64,000 bases of DNA. Origin: a virus. Of this stretch, positions 1-10,266 are shown in pieces; positions within the stretch are counted from its first letter, which is position 1; every line of letters begins with the position of its first letter. The DNA lies in IMG/VR virus record IMGVR_UViG_3300042900_000531, positions 1 through 64,000 of that record; one strand, written 5' to 3'. The position numbers and the translations under genes were made by a program. Below the pieces are notes generated by a model, which saw nothing but the letters and a program-made list of their open reading frames with translations, did no database searches and was not told where the DNA came from.

Positions 1-3000
1 AAAGAAGTTGTTGGGCTGCCTATAACAGAACTATAAATATAAACCTTTACAGAGTCTAAAGCTGGCGGAGTGTCAAAAGAGAATGTAACAATATTTGTAG
101 TAGTTACTTCCCATGTAGCAGCTATTACTTGATATGGGCTTGCTGCTTGCCTAGCTTGAATGAACACATCTCTTGTGCCTAAGCTATGTACCACTGGAAT
201 AGTGTCATCAACGCCATTGCCTATAATCCCAGTATATGTAGTTCCTTCTAGGTCAGGGAAAGACGAACCAGCTAAAGCAGCATATATGGCAACTCTTACA
301 GACGATGCACCGGGTGCACTATCAAAATATAAAATAATACTATTATCGGTAGTTGCTTCCCAATATGTAGAGAATGATGAATATGGCGAATTTGCTTCTG
401 TAGTAGATACGAATACGTCTCTTGTAGCTAAGTTGTGAATAATTGTAAATGTAGTTTGAGTTCCATCTCCAATGGTGGAGAAATAGGCACTTCCTTCAAC
501 GCTTGGGATTGGAGCACTGCCTGCTGCCCATGTTCCGTTTTCTTGATATACCAAAACTTGATTTGGAGTTGCTGATCCAATTACTACGTCAGTTAAATCA
601 TCAAGAGAAGCTACAGTTGATGCAACTCCTGGAATGTATTTATTTAAAGCTGAACTATATTTGAGAACATTTGTATCTGATGGGGTAGCTGCATCTATTT
701 CAATTCCATCGAGAATAAAGCTATTTGTTGTTATAGATCCAGATACAGTTAAAGATGTTGCAGTTCTAGTTCCATCTGTGCGAAGGTATTGAGTGTGATC
801 GTCGTCACTAAGTCCTGTCATTGAACCATGATCAGACACTGCTGTTGCTGATCCACCAGCACCCGTGCTAATTACCTGTCTAAGATCTAAAAGATTTACA
901 AAATTTGTTTTAGGACTATTATCATAAGCGTTTGCTGTTTGAAAGACTATTTTATACAACGGCCTAAATTCAACTATAGGAAATCCAGTTAAGTCTAATT
1001 CATCCCAAGTTGATGCTTCTGCTGATCCCTTATCAGTATATTGCGCTTGACCCATTATTGCTAAGACTGGTTCACCTAAATTATTGGTAGCAACTACAAA
1101 CATTACTCCATATTTATTATTATCAATTGGAGTGGCTGACCAAGTGCCCGCAGTATTTAAGTTGTATTCTGCTCTTGTTCCACTATTTTTAATTGGAAAC
1201 TGAGTAGCTGTATCTTTTTTCCAATTGCCGTTTACCTTATAAAAAACTGGTATATAAGCACCGGCTTGAAGCCTTTGTTGCCAAGTGTTTGCTGTTGGAG
1301 ACGCAGAGTGTTCAATGTCAACTTGAAGATCTTCATCAAAGAATGTTCCGTCAGCAATGTCTATTTGAGCGTGAGTAGGAAGTGAACCATCCCCAACTAA
1401 AGTATAATTGTTTGCGCCAAAACCGTTTGCAATTGCTGCACCACGTGTTCTGTGTAAGTATTCATGAGTAGCCCAGTCAAGAGTTACTCCATGTCTTTCA
1501 TCTGCAAAGAAGTAAGCTTTATTATCTACGTTGTTCCAATATATATATGCGGTGGGTGCGTCTTCGTCCCAAACAAAAAAACTAGTGCGATAAGAAAGAA
1601 CTCCTGAAGAATTAAAATAAATATAATATAGACCAGAAGTATCTGGTATCTGAACTGTTTCAGTTCCAGTTTTTACAAAACGCTTTCCAGCACACCAAAC
1701 AGTAAAAGAAGTAGAAACAGGAGCTATAGAAAAAGTGCGAGTTCCCTCATTAAAAGAGATAGTACTTTCTGTTTTATCTTCATGGCCCATTGGCTCATTT
1801 GAAGGACGAACTGTATTAACCCAAGCCGCTCCATCATATTCAAGTATCTGTCCATTTTGAGCTGATGTTATAGATACGTCAGACACGTTGTCTATTGAAC
1901 CACTGAATGAAATATTTGGTGTTGCGTTTTCTCCAGAGTTATTTGTAATTGTTATACCATTAGAACCTGTTAGGTTAGATACATAATCACCAATGGTATC
2001 TGTTGCTAAATTAACTGGATCATTAAACCAATTAGATCCGTTATATCTTAAAAAGTTTCCATCTGCTGCATCAGTAATATTTACATCTGAAAGATCTGAT
2101 ATTCCATGATTGGAAATATCAGATACAGTACCAGTTACATCTCCGGTGAGGTCAGCATTTACAACATTGAAAGTAACTGTATCAGTAGTCCCAACTGGCT
2201 GTCCTATTGATATATTAGGCGTTGCACCTTCGCCAGAATTATTGGTAATTGTTACGCCGGTACCAGCCACTAAATTCTTAGTATAGTCGCCAACAGTATC
2301 TGTGTTTAAATCTATTGCGTCATTAACCCACGATGTACCGTTCCACTTTAAGAATTGCCCGCTACTTGGTGTTGCATCTACATCATTTAAAGCATTGATT
2401 CCATGATTAGTTATGCTAGAAACTTCTCCAGTTACATTGCCAGTTACATTTCCAACAACGCTACCAGTTAAGTTACCAGTTAAGTTACCAGTTACATTAC
2501 CCGTCAAAGGTGCTGTTACGCCAGCAAAGGTTACGGTGTCAGTAGTTGCTACTGGTTGGCCTATAGAAATACTAGGAGTAGAACCTTCTCCAAAAGTCTG
2601 GGAAATTGAAACGCCCGTACCGGCAGTCAGGTTTGTCACATAATCACCAACAGTATGAAGGCCAAGTGTTACTGAATTTGCTACAATAGAATTTAAATCT
2701 AAATAAGTAGTTCCATCATTTGTAAACTGCCATTTATCTAATGCTTCATTCCATCTTATCTGAACATTATCTGATGTGCCACGCTCAACTTCAATGCCGG
2801 CGTTTAATATTGGAGCACTCGTTACATTAGAATTTAATACTAGAATATTATCTTCAATAAGAACTTCAGCTACATTTAAGCTTACAGTGTCTCCACTAAT
2901 TATTAAATCTCCACCAACGGTAAGATTAGAACTAATTGTTACATCGTCCTCAGTACTAATTTGAGTTTCATTATCCTGCAGCCAAGACCATGTGGTAGAA

Positions 3001-3098
3001 ATTAAGTTATCATTTTCATCTTTATAATAAACTATCCCATTAACTGGGTCTAAGGCAATTTGACCCTGAACAATATTAGGGGGATTAGGTAAAGACAT
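1..3098 (-). CDS. Large tail-appendage protein, 3' end beyond window
   Basis: The frame opens at an ATG at 3098 and runs off the left edge, giving more than 1030 codons. I saw no in-frame stop in the part I followed. The start MSLPNPPNIVQGQIALDP is followed by three similar modules (GDYV.NLTAGTGVSI, then a TDTVTF segment, then short G-N-V-T-G and G-N-L-T-G units near 2410-2510), a pattern typical of trimeric beta-rich phage fibres. Towards the visible C-terminal side lie two tandem ~66-residue units with a VHSLGTRDVF-type core. It is the last visible gene of the late operon and probably forms a tail fibre or baseplate appendage. The exact role is inferred from composition and neighbours. Confidence 0.72.
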   Translation of the reverse strand, partial: MSLPNPPNIVQGQIALDPVNGIVYYKDENDNLISTTWSWLQDNETQISTEDDVTISSNLTVGGDLIISGDTVSLNVAEVLIEDNILVLNSNVTSAPILNAGIEVERGTSDNVQIRWNEALDKWQFTNDGTTYLDLNSIVANSVTLGLHTVGDYVTNLTAGTGVSISQTFGEGSTPSISIGQPVATTDTVTFAGVTAPLTGNVTGNLTGNLTGSVVGNVTGNVTGEVSSITNHGINALNDVDATPSSGQFLKWNGTSWVNDAIDLNTDTVGDYTKNLVAGTGVTITNNSGEGATPNISIGQPVGTTDTVTFNVVNADLTGDVTGTVSDISNHGISDLSDVNITDAADGNFLRYNGSNWFNDPVNLATDTIGDYVSNLTGSNGITITNNSGENATPNISFSGSIDNVSDVSITSAQNGQILEYDGAAWVNTVRPSNEPMGHEDKTESTISFNEGTRTFSIAPVSTSFTVWCAGKRFVKTGTETVQIPDTSGLYYIYFNSSGVLSYRTSFFVWDEDAPTAYIYWNNVDNKAYFFADERHGVTLDWATHEYLHRTRGAAIANGFGANNYTLVGDGSLPTHAQIDIADGTFFDEDLQVDIEHSASPTANTWQQRLQAGAYIPVFYKVNGNWKKDTATQFPIKNSGTRAEYNLNTAGTWSATPIDNNKYGVMFVVATNNLGEPVLAIMGQAQYTDKGSAEASTWDELDLTGFPIVEFRPLYKIVFQTANAYDNSPKTNFVNLLDLRQVISTGAGGSATAVSDHGSMTGLSDDDHTQYLRTDGTRTATSLTVSGSITTNSFILDGIEIDAATPSDTNVLKYSSALNKYIPGVASTVASLDDLTDVVIGSATPNQVLVYQENGTWAAGSAPIPSVEGSAYFSTIGDGTQTTFTIIHNLATRDVFVSTTEANSPYSSFSTYWEATTDNSIILYFDSAPGASSVRVAIYAALAGSSFPDLEGTTYTGIIGNGVDDTIPVVHSLGTRDVFIQARQAASPYQVIAATWEVTTTNIVTFSFDTPPALDSVKVYIYSSVIGSPTTS
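26..472 (-). repeat. Two tandem ~66-codon repeats in the appendage gene
   Basis: Copies at about 276-472 and 26-222 each encode a G-D/N-G start, an I/VHN/SL.TRDVF core, a SPY motif, a W-E-.-T-T block and an S-V-.-V-.-I-Y end. The DNA has diverged more than the protein, so this is an old domain duplication and not a recent tandem repeat. Coordinates are approximate because the repeats were aligned by eye. Confidence 0.65.
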
Positions 3099-3141
3099 AA
3101 GAATTTTCTTTCATTTAATTAAAAACAATTAATAAACAATA

Positions 3142-4923
3142 TTAAAAAGTTCCACCATCAAGAGTATAGTTACCAGCAGCTACGTTATCTAATACTGAGC
3201 TATAAGCCTGTACATTGGTCCCAATGGCCAATCCAAGGGCTGTACGGGCGTCTGAGGCACTTGTGGAGCCAGTTCCACCGTTAGCTATGGCTATTGCTGT
3301 ACCATTCCATGTACCAGTTGCTATTGTGCCTACCGAGGTAAGGCTTGATGCAGTTACTCCTGAGCCAAGAGTTGATCCAGACAATACAGAAGTTCCTGCG
3401 ATCAAGAATGACTTTCCAGTTAGAAGGTTCATGTTTTCTGATGAAGTCCATGCGTCAGTTGCGTCAACCCAGTTGAAGGTCTTGTCTGTTGCACCCTTGA
3501 GCGTAAGACCACCGCCATCAGCACCTGCATCTGTTGGGCTTACAACTGAACCAAGCTCAATGTTCTTGTCATCAACCGTAATGGTTGTTGAGTTAATTGT
3601 AGTTGTTGTGCCATTAACCGTTAAATCGCCTGAAAGAGTAAGAGATGTACCAGATACCGCACCAGTAAATATTGCACCCGAAAGTGCTGCAACATCTGCA
3701 GCTAAGGCAACTGTACCCGTAGCATCTGGGAGAGTAATTGTGCGGTCTGCGGTTGGATCAGTGATTGCAAGAGTTGTTTCAAAGTCATTTGCGGTTGCAC
3801 CCTCAAAGACTATCGAACCATCATTGAATACTGCTCCAGTAATTACTGGGCTAGTAAGCGTTTTATTACTAAGAGTCTGAGTATCACTTGTTCCAACAAC
3901 ATTTCCAGTAACGCCATGCACTGAAGTTGTAGCTGATGAGTGAGTTGATACATATCCTGAAGCAGTTGATTCTGCATTGGTTTGTGCGGTAGCAGCTGCA
4001 CCATATGCATCATAGGTGTTAGTTGTTACTGAAATCACACCTGTTGAATCAGTATAAGTAAGACCTGTTCCAACTGAGTTCCCTATAGCATCTTGAGCAG
4101 CTTCGTTGAAATCTGTAACCGCACTTGCTGGAATAGCAATTGTTGCAGTTCCAGCTGCTGTCAAGCGACCCTGGGCATCAACGGTAAAGGTTGATACGGC
4201 AGTTGCGGAACCGAATGAACCAGCTGATACTGTAGTATTGTCAAGATTTAAAGTAAGTGTGTCAGTTGCAGAGGCTACCGATGTTAGTCCCGTGCCTCCA
4301 ACTATGACAAATGTATCGCCACCAGAAATGGTCAGATTGTCACCTTCATCTGCATCAACTGTAAATGAAGTAGAGATAGAAGCTGTTCCAGCTGCTGTCA
4401 AGCGACCTTGAGCATCAACTGTAAACGTTGGGATTGCGCTAGCTGAACCATAAGATCCAGCTGTTACTGCTGTATTGTCAAGATTGATTGTTATAGTGTC
4501 TGTAGAGGAACCAGCAGATGAAAGACCAGTTCCACCAGAGATTGTTAAAGTGTCTGTTCCTGTCGTTATTGTTTGATTTGTGCCACCATCGCCTGCAACC
4601 GTAAATGTCGTTGCAACTCCAGTAATTGCAGTGTCGACATAAAGTTTAGTCGTAGCATGCGCATTTTCGGTTGGAGTTGCAACTGATAATGTTCCAGAAA
4701 ATGTTTTATTTCCAGAAATTGTTTGAGCAGTGCCCAATGTAGCAAATGCGCCTGTTCCAGCAATAGCTTCTACGGTAGTTGCGGTTCCGCCTGCTCCACC
4801 AGTACCCTTGCCATAATAAAGGGTATTGTCTATTTCGTTAAATGCCAGTTCTGCGTTCTGTAATGATTCGGGTGCACCGGCAATTCCAGATGCTCTTCTC
4901 TTGATTCTAATTGTATTTGCCAT
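3142..4923 (-). CDS. Tail fibre-like structural protein
   Basis: This 593-aa protein starts [13 protein letters not shown], an N-terminal module seen in many phage fibre proteins, followed by [15 protein letters not shown]. The middle is rich in Thr, Ser and Ala with repeated [15 protein letters not shown] units. It then has [18 protein letters not shown] and [15 protein letters not shown] motifs, common in tail fibres, and an [19 protein letters not shown] element near the C terminus. The N terminus probably attaches to the baseplate and the repeats build the shaft. It lies 43 nt before the next appendage gene in the same operon. Receptor binding is inferred. Confidence 0.75.
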   Translation of the reverse strand: MANTIRIKRRASGIAGAPESLQNAELAFNEIDNTLYYGKGTGGAGGTATTVEAIAGTGAFATLGTAQTISGNKTFSGTLSVATPTENAHATTKLYVDTAITGVATTFTVAGDGGTNQTITTGTDTLTISGGTGLSSAGSSTDTITINLDNTAVTAGSYGSASAIPTFTVDAQGRLTAAGTASISTSFTVDADEGDNLTISGGDTFVIVGGTGLTSVASATDTLTLNLDNTTVSAGSFGSATAVSTFTVDAQGRLTAAGTATIAIPASAVTDFNEAAQDAIGNSVGTGLTYTDSTGVISVTTNTYDAYGAAATAQTNAESTASGYVSTHSSATTSVHGVTGNVVGTSDTQTLSNKTLTSPVITGAVFNDGSIVFEGATANDFETTLAITDPTADRTITLPDATGTVALAADVAALSGAIFTGAVSGTSLTLSGDLTVNGTTTTINSTTITVDDKNIELGSVVSPTDAGADGGGLTLKGATDKTFNWVDATDAWTSSENMNLLTGKSFLIAGTSVLSGSTLGSGVTASSLTSVGTIATGTWNGTAIAIANGGTGSTSASDARTALGLAIGTNVQAYSSVLDNVAAGNYTLDGGTF

Positions 4924-4925
4924 TT

Positions 4926-5246
4926 TTAAAAATTTCCTCCATCAGTAAGATTGGATATATTGCTCGAATTTATCCAATTTGACCCATTATATTTAAGTAC
5001 ATCACCGTTAGCAACAGAAGTAATAGTAACGTTATTCAGTCCATTTAGACTTTCTGATGCAGCAATTCTATCTTTAATGGTTAAATGAGACCCTGCTGGA
5101 TTTATTCCCAGTACTGTCTGGACTGCTTCTATAGCATCGTTTGCGTTTGCATGTTGCAAATGATGCGGTACGGTTACAGAATCTAAGGTGTCAGTTGACG
5201 AAGGATTCTGTAAAACGTCTAAAGAATTTGGATAATTTGTAGCCAT
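4926..5246 (-). CDS. Small tail-associated protein
   Basis: This 106-aa protein contains [17 protein letters not shown] and [18 protein letters not shown], which recur at the start of phage appendage proteins. It ends with a [10 protein letters not shown] segment like the W-containing modules of its larger neighbours. It may be an adaptor or a short fibre subunit. It sits 2 nt upstream of the 593-aa fibre gene and 9 nt downstream of the 136-aa gene, so it is almost certainly co-translated with them. Confidence 0.6.
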   Translation of the reverse strand: MATNYPNSLDVLQNPSSTDTLDSVTVPHHLQHANANDAIEAVQTVLGINPAGSHLTIKDRIAASESLNGLNNVTITSVANGDVLKYNGSNWINSSNISNLTDGGNF

Positions 5247-5255
5247 TTTAAACCT

Positions 5256-5666
5256 TTATAAAGATATAATTTTATTTGAGCCATTGCTCCAGTTTATAGT
5301 AATGTCTGTTGTTGCATTTATTCCTAAAAAAGGTAGACCAGTTGCAGTATCTATATAAGCTAAAAGTCTAGACGTTGAATCAGTGCCAGAATCTTTATAG
5401 ATTACTAAAGCTTTAAATGCAGATCCATCATAATTTGACACTGGTGCATTGTCAGCGTCTATTACTCCTAAAATATTTGTTACGTTTGTTAACGAAGAAG
5501 TTCTTTGTTTTATGTAAGAACTAGAAATATTAGAAACAAACTGATCAACATTTTGATTAGGAACATAAGACTCTGTAACTAAAAGAACTTTTAAAGAATC
5601 AGAAGAAATATTAAATTCACCATTTAATAAAGATTGTTTTGCTTTTCCATATATAAAGTTAGCCAC
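5256..5666 (-). CDS. Structural protein of unknown role (136 aa)
   Basis: It begins MANFIYGKAKQSLLNGEFN, followed by a LKVLLV strand, an alternating beta pattern, an ALVIYKDSGTDSTS segment and a C-terminal INWSNGSNKIISL. Small proteins of this pattern are frequent among actinophage and cyanophage virion genes, but I do not know a defined function. It overlaps no neighbour and lies 1 nt from the 256-aa gene. It may be a head-tail or appendage adaptor, which is inferred from position only. Confidence 0.5.
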   Translation of the reverse strand: MANFIYGKAKQSLLNGEFNISSDSLKVLLVTESYVPNQNVDQFVSNISSSYIKQRTSSLTNVTNILGVIDADNAPVSNYDGSAFKALVIYKDSGTDSTSRLLAYIDTATGLPFLGINATTDITINWSNGSNKIISL

Positions 5667-5667
5667 T

Positions 5668-6438
5668 TTAAATACCTATATCTTTAGAAGCTATGATTCT
5701 ATATTTATATCCTGTTTCAAAATAATCTTTATCATCTGAATAATACGATGGTGTAGCATCCAGAGATGGAAAGTCTACATAAACTTCTGGCTTCCAGGAA
5801 TGCATTGACACATTAGCTGACAAATTCTGCCATCTTGATGGCTGACTTTGAATTGGTTTTCTTTGAACTTTAAAATATGCAGTATTTAAAAAGTTGCTTG
5901 CAGGTCTAGAGCTAAAAGATATAATCACTCTTCCATTATTGTATGCATTATCTAAATAAAATTCTCCATTTTCTGGATCAACACCAGTTATATAGAATCT
6001 TGGATTCTTTGCAAGAATTTGAACGGTAGTAAAAGCGTCTGTCCTAATAGAGTGATCTTCTATCAGCAGTTCTTGGATTAAAGGAACTGTATAAGAGTTG
6101 AAGTCGGATGGAGTTGCTGATTCTGCTTGACAAAATACTATTTGTTCTTCCGTGATAGATTCATTAGCTGCATCAAGAAAGTTAGTTAATCTAATCCTAT
6201 ATTCTTTACCAGATTGCCTAACTGCATCCCAGTATAATTTTAATGTTCTTGAAATTTGATTATAATCTGCAATTGTATTTATTTGCAAAAATGGATTAGC
6301 TAAATTAGAAGGTGTTGCATCGGTCGTCTGTACTACAAAGTTAGCGTTTGTAAGACTAGAAATTTTTATGGTCTTACCAAATCTAATAACAACCATATTG
6401 TTATCGACAATAGCGTATTCAATCAAAGGAAGTGACAC
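5668..6438 (-). CDS. Hypothetical virion protein, Ig-like pattern (256 aa)
   Basis: The protein starts MSLPLIEYAIVDNNMVVIRF. The first ~100 residues alternate hydrophobic and polar residues like an Ig/FN3-type fold (TLKLYWDAVRQSGKEYRIRL). The C-terminal half has Tyr- and Ser-rich strands and ends GYKYRIIASKDIGI. It is the first gene after the terminator that follows the capsid gene, so it begins the appendage part of the operon. No catalytic motif is visible and the function is unknown. Confidence 0.5.
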   Translation of the reverse strand: MSLPLIEYAIVDNNMVVIRFGKTIKISSLTNANFVVQTTDATPSNLANPFLQINTIADYNQISRTLKLYWDAVRQSGKEYRIRLTNFLDAANESITEEQIVFCQAESATPSDFNSYTVPLIQELLIEDHSIRTDAFTTVQILAKNPRFYITGVDPENGEFYLDNAYNNGRVIISFSSRPASNFLNTAYFKVQRKPIQSQPSRWQNLSANVSMHSWKPEVYVDFPSLDATPSYYSDDKDYFETGYKYRIIASKDIGI

Positions 6439-6497
6439 ATTTATCTCCTGTTTATAATATTCATCTTAGATAGTAACGAATTAAGCCGGTAATAACA

Positions 6498-6529
6498 ACA
6501 GAGGAGTGGCTCGAAAGCCACTCCTCTGT
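6498..6529 (-). terminator. Strong hairpin after the capsid gene
   Basis: A perfect 14-bp stem (6498-6511 with 6516-6529) closes a tetraloop that reads UUCG on the minus strand. It is followed in the minus direction by TGTTGTTATT. It lies between the capsid stop and the first appendage gene. The U-tract is imperfect, so it may attenuate transcription (capsid products high, appendage products lower) instead of fully terminating it. Confidence 0.75.
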
Positions 6530-6567
6530 CACTAGGGTGTCGTAACTATAACGGACCCTAAGGTTTA

Positions 6568-7635
6568 TTAGTTACCGATATTGTTAGTAACACTGACCTC
6601 GTAGTTGCGAGCGAGTCTAACGTTCTTAGCAACTGTGATACCCTCACCGTCACCAAGCATTACGATGTCATAACGCTCTTTCATCTTCATCTGACGAATG
6701 TCACGGCTAGGATCATCGAACTGATCTGTGCTCATGTCATCCTTGACAAGAATGGTTCCAACCTCATTGCGGTCGATCAAGAAAAGATCTGACTTAGCTG
6801 CGGTTGCACCAGACTTAGCTGTGAAGCTTACGAAAGGTGAAACAATAACATTCAATCCCATTGGAGCACTTGCATTCAGTGCAGCATCAGCGTTTCCGGG
6901 ACGATAGCCCCAGCTGGTGTTGACTGCAGATGCAGCGCCACCCATGTGGAAGATAGCATCCTTAAGGAATACTGACCACATTAATGGGTGAAGAATAAAG
7001 TCTGTAGGAACATGCTTTTCTGCCATGAGTACAGCAGCCATGTCAACAACGTCATCCCAGCGAATGGTATCGTTGGCTACGCCATCAATATCAAGACCGG
7101 TTGTGTTATCGTATGTGCTTGTAATGTCATCGTTGTCGAAAACAATAGTTGCAGCATCTTTGAAACGGCTCAATGCAATCTGCTCCTTAAGACGGGCCAT
7201 AGCACGTCCTGCAGCTCTTACGTGGAGACCGACAATGTCCCAGAGTGAATCAGCAATGACTTCTTCAGTGAATGAAAGCTTGACACCCTTCTTGGATACC
7301 TTGCCCTCAATCTGCTTTGCGAAGGCTAATGCCTGCTCTGGATATTCTTGTCCTTCTGGGATCTCAGCAGCTTGAATTGCGTTTACTGCAGGAAACTCCA
7401 AAGAGCGTCCTTTTCCTAAACGGACTGTTGAAAGAAGTGGCGTAACCAATAATTGTGGTTCTGCTGCTTCTCTAAGAGTACGTGAGATAACCTTAGGGAA
7501 AAGGGCAGCTGCGTCTGACGATGCAAATGCTTCCTTAATTGTTACTCTGTTGTTCTCGTCAATGTGTCCGTCTTCGGCCAGCGCGGCTTCCCAAGCTGGG
7601 AGACCCGAGAGGAGCTCTTGGATTGTTTTGCTCAT
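6568..7635 (-). CDS. Major capsid protein
   Basis: This 355-aa protein fits an HK97-fold major capsid protein: a helical N-terminal region (IQELLSGLPAW), then ISRTLREAAEPQLLVTPLL, an acidic EIPEGQEYPEQ segment, the VKLSFTEEVIADSLWDIVGLH spine-like helix and a C-terminal RYDIVMLGDGEGITVAKN segment. It lies directly downstream of the protease/scaffold and a small candidate decoration gene, the standard capsid order. It would assemble around the scaffold and mature after proteolysis. No cleavage site was identified. Ending at a strong hairpin fits its expected high expression. Confidence 0.85.
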   Translation of the reverse strand: MSKTIQELLSGLPAWEAALAEDGHIDENNRVTIKEAFASSDAAALFPKVISRTLREAAEPQLLVTPLLSTVRLGKGRSLEFPAVNAIQAAEIPEGQEYPEQALAFAKQIEGKVSKKGVKLSFTEEVIADSLWDIVGLHVRAAGRAMARLKEQIALSRFKDAATIVFDNDDITSTYDNTTGLDIDGVANDTIRWDDVVDMAAVLMAEKHVPTDFILHPLMWSVFLKDAIFHMGGAASAVNTSWGYRPGNADAALNASAPMGLNVIVSPFVSFTAKSGATAAKSDLFLIDRNEVGTILVKDDMSTDQFDDPSRDIRQMKMKERYDIVMLGDGEGITVAKNVRLARNYEVSVTNNIGN

Positions 7636-7679
7636 CTTAGGATTATTCCTTCTGTTAGTGTTTTTCTTTTTTTATTTTA

Positions 7680-8447
7680 TTAAAGTGTGAGATTAACGCG
7701 GAATGCGCCAATTACGTTGGTAACATCCAAATTACTACGGATACCAAGCTTGCCTGAATAAGCACCTGAACGCGTAAGTTCAAATACGGTCTTCAAAGCA
7801 CCTGGGTCCGAAGGAAGTTGCATGTAGGAAAGCAAGCCATCATCAAAGTTGGTTGCAAACTGTTCTACCTCTATGACCTTACCAACTTGAAGGTAAGAAT
7901 AGACATCGCTACCACTAAGGAAGTTGGTAGTAGCTGCTTTTACTGGGCGACCCATGTGGTCTGCTCTAATGAGCGAACCGACTGTGACGTCAGCATTAAT
8001 TCCTGTTACCATTGGGTACTCTACGTAACCATGGGTAATGAAACCTGCACCCTGTGAGGTACCTTTATCGAATGGACGGTAAAGGTCATACTGTGCAACA
8101 CCAATTGGAACTGATCTTGCACCAACAGTAACTGTATCGCCTGATGGGGTTGCAGTTGGCGTTGCACCTGCTAATGGATCCCAACCGGAAATTGTATCGC
8201 CCCAAGCTTGTGACGAACCTGTACCATTGGCAGGAACTACCATTGCATCGCCGCTTGCATTAGCAACGACTGATAAAATGGTTCCCTTTGGAATAACGAT
8301 CTCGAAACGATCATCTTCACTGTCTGTGTACCATGTTGGAAGACCTTGGCTTGGAAGCAAGTAAGCTGCTGGGGCAATACCCTCAGAAACTACAAAGCGA
8401 CCTGATCCGGTCTTGGTTCCAACTTTACGAAATTTTGCTAAACTCAT
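7680..8447 (-). CDS. Probable capsid decoration/accessory protein
   Basis: This 255-aa, Gly/Ser/Thr-rich protein lies between the scaffold/protease gene and the capsid gene, where decoration or stabilisation proteins usually lie. It starts MSLAKFRKVGTKTGSGRF and has a beta-rich middle with PKGTILSVVANASGDAMVV and VGARSVPIGVAQYDLYRPF. No enzyme motif is present. The function comes from position and composition, and a minor head protein is the main alternative. Confidence 0.55.
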   Translation of the reverse strand: MSLAKFRKVGTKTGSGRFVVSEGIAPAAYLLPSQGLPTWYTDSEDDRFEIVIPKGTILSVVANASGDAMVVPANGTGSSQAWGDTISGWDPLAGATPTATPSGDTVTVGARSVPIGVAQYDLYRPFDKGTSQGAGFITHGYVEYPMVTGINADVTVGSLIRADHMGRPVKAATTNFLSGSDVYSYLQVGKVIEVEQFATNFDDGLLSYMQLPSDPGALKTVFELTRSGAYSGKLGIRSNLDVTNVIGAFRVNLTL

Positions 8448-8470
8448 TTAATTTTCTCCTTGTATTATTA

Positions 8471-10163
8471 TTAAAGTTTACGACGACCCATGAGAGCATC
8501 TACAAAAAGTTGCTCTGGAGTTTTTATTTCATCTTCTTGAACTAGATCTTCCTGCTTATCTAAAGTGTAGACATTGTCTTCACCTTCAACTACAGTAAGT
8601 TCAGAGTTAATTTCTGGCATTGTTCCTTTGGCTGATTTAGCCATTGGAAGTTTTGCAAGATCTCTTAATGAATCAGCTAGTGAAGTAGCGCTACGTGTTA
8701 AGTGCTCTCCAATAAGTTCTTCTCTAAGTTCATGGGATTCAATTCCAGTTGCAATCTTTGTATCAACAACTCTCTCGACGAGAGTTCTATGCATTGCGCT
8801 CTTGAGTTTTTTGTTTTCTTCTTCAAGCTCTTGAAGTTTTTTGGTAACGTCGTCAACATCTTGCTCAGAGACTACTTTTTCGTCAGTGAGGTTTGTATTA
8901 GACTCTTCAGTTGCTTGAGTTTCTGCTTCAGCTGAGGCATTGGCGGAATCAACCACTTCTTCAGTAGGTACTTCTGCTTTTTCCACAGTTTCAGTAGACT
9001 CTTGCTCATCAGTAGCTGGTGCTGTCGATGAGTCTTTTGCAAGTTGTGCTTCAAGTTCAGCAATTTTTTCGTTTGCCTTTTTGAGAGCGTCAACTACTTG
9101 ATCTTCTTCGGTCTTGATTGACTCTTCAGTTTCTGGAGCCTCAGTAGCTGGGGTTTCCTCAACTACCTCTTCAGCCTCCGGTGCTGTTTCTGGGTCTTGT
9201 GACTCTTCAACTTTTGTATTAGAAAGTGTTGATAGGTCTTGGCTTAATTCTTCTACAGTAGCCAAAATGTCATTATCTTTGACGTTTTCATTCATAGTGA
9301 GATTCTCCTCATGGACATCTTTATTATCATTCTCATCAGATAGTAATGCATCATTAGTACTAATGTAATTTTCACTTTCCTGTATAGCCATAGCGGAAAG
9401 AAATGCACCTTTTAAGTGCAAGTAAAGAGGTCTTGATTCTTTACTTTTTAGATTTGCGAAAAGCGATTCGTTTGCTTCTACAGAAAAGATATCTTCCTTG
9501 TCCATGCTAAGAACAAAGGCTGAACTTCTTGCTACCCACTCTGAATCAGATGTTGATATAGCATTTGATCCTGGTGTAGCAACAGCTCTAACGCTTGACT
9601 TAGAGTCTGCTGGCTGATTTACAAAAGAATACTCTTTAAACGATATATCTTGCATATCGATAAAAGCAAGCTTACCCTTATATACTTGACCCCTTTTGAA
9701 GCGAGCCATCTTTGGCTTTCCGCTTTCGTCAAGATTAGCAAGATCGTCACCACTGATTGAGCACACAGCTTTTCCAGCTCTTCCTCCAACGGATCCTGTC
9801 AAGTATCTCTTATCCATAACTTTTTGAACAGCTACTGGATCTGTAATAGCAATCTGCAAACGAACAAAAGATGAACCATCTTCTTCTTTATCCATTCTTG
9901 CTGCCATAACTCTACCTATGGGCTCAGAGTTAAGATCGTGATTGAGAATGATTGGCTTAGGGTAAGGCTCTACCCAAGACTGCAAAGCTTTTTCTAAAGC
10001 CTCTGCAGAATAGTTATTATAGTTTCCGTGTTAAACCTTCATGTATGGCTGCAACCTCAATGATTAAGCCTTGATTAGAATCAGATGATTCTTTAAATGA
10101 AAAATCCATTTTTGAGAAATCTGGAAGTTTAACTGTGAAATTTTCTATAAAGTCGAAACTCAT
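8471..10163 (-). CDS. Prohead protease-scaffold fusion, needs +1 shift
   Basis: Read with one +1 shift the gene gives 563 aa. It starts at ATG 10163 (MSFDFIENF) with a GGAG sequence six bases upstream. The first frame covers IIEVAAIHEGLT and meets CGG at 10028-10026, then stops three codons later at 10019-10017. The +1 frame continues GNYNNYSAEALEKAL, PKPIILNHDLNSEPIGRV, RYLTGSVGGRAG and EYSFVNQPADSKSS, a prohead-protease pattern. Residues from about 200 are Glu-rich with coiled coils (KLQELEEENKKLKSAM), matching a scaffold. The downstream frame has no ATG or Shine-Dalgarno of its own between its upstream stop (10033) and the conserved core, so without recoding the protease lacks its N terminus. 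Confidence 0.82.
10025..10031 (-). other. +1 recoding site 1 (ACA C GGA)
   Basis: On the minus strand the frame reads TTA ACA CGG AAA CTA TAA. Skipping the C gives ACA, GGA, AAC, TAT, AAT and restores the protease. It is one of only four in-frame CGG triplets I found in the late minus-strand genes. An extra A in the AAA run would also explain the break. Confidence 0.6.
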
Positions 10164-10266
10164 TGGTTCTCCATATGCGCATAATTTAATTGCTTGAAAT
10201 ATATAGTAATTTACTTTTATAACATTAAACAATTTTATATAAAGATATCATATTTTTATATAGTTT

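Noticed and set aside
3215-3880. 221-aa plus-strand ORF
   Set aside because: Lies wholly opposite the fibre gene, is Val/Pro/Ser-rich as expected from the complement of a Thr/Ala-rich frame, and has no Shine-Dalgarno.
8574-9368. Plus-strand Ser-rich ORFs opposite the scaffold domain
   Set aside because: Composition mirrors the Glu-rich scaffold on the other strand; no start signals.
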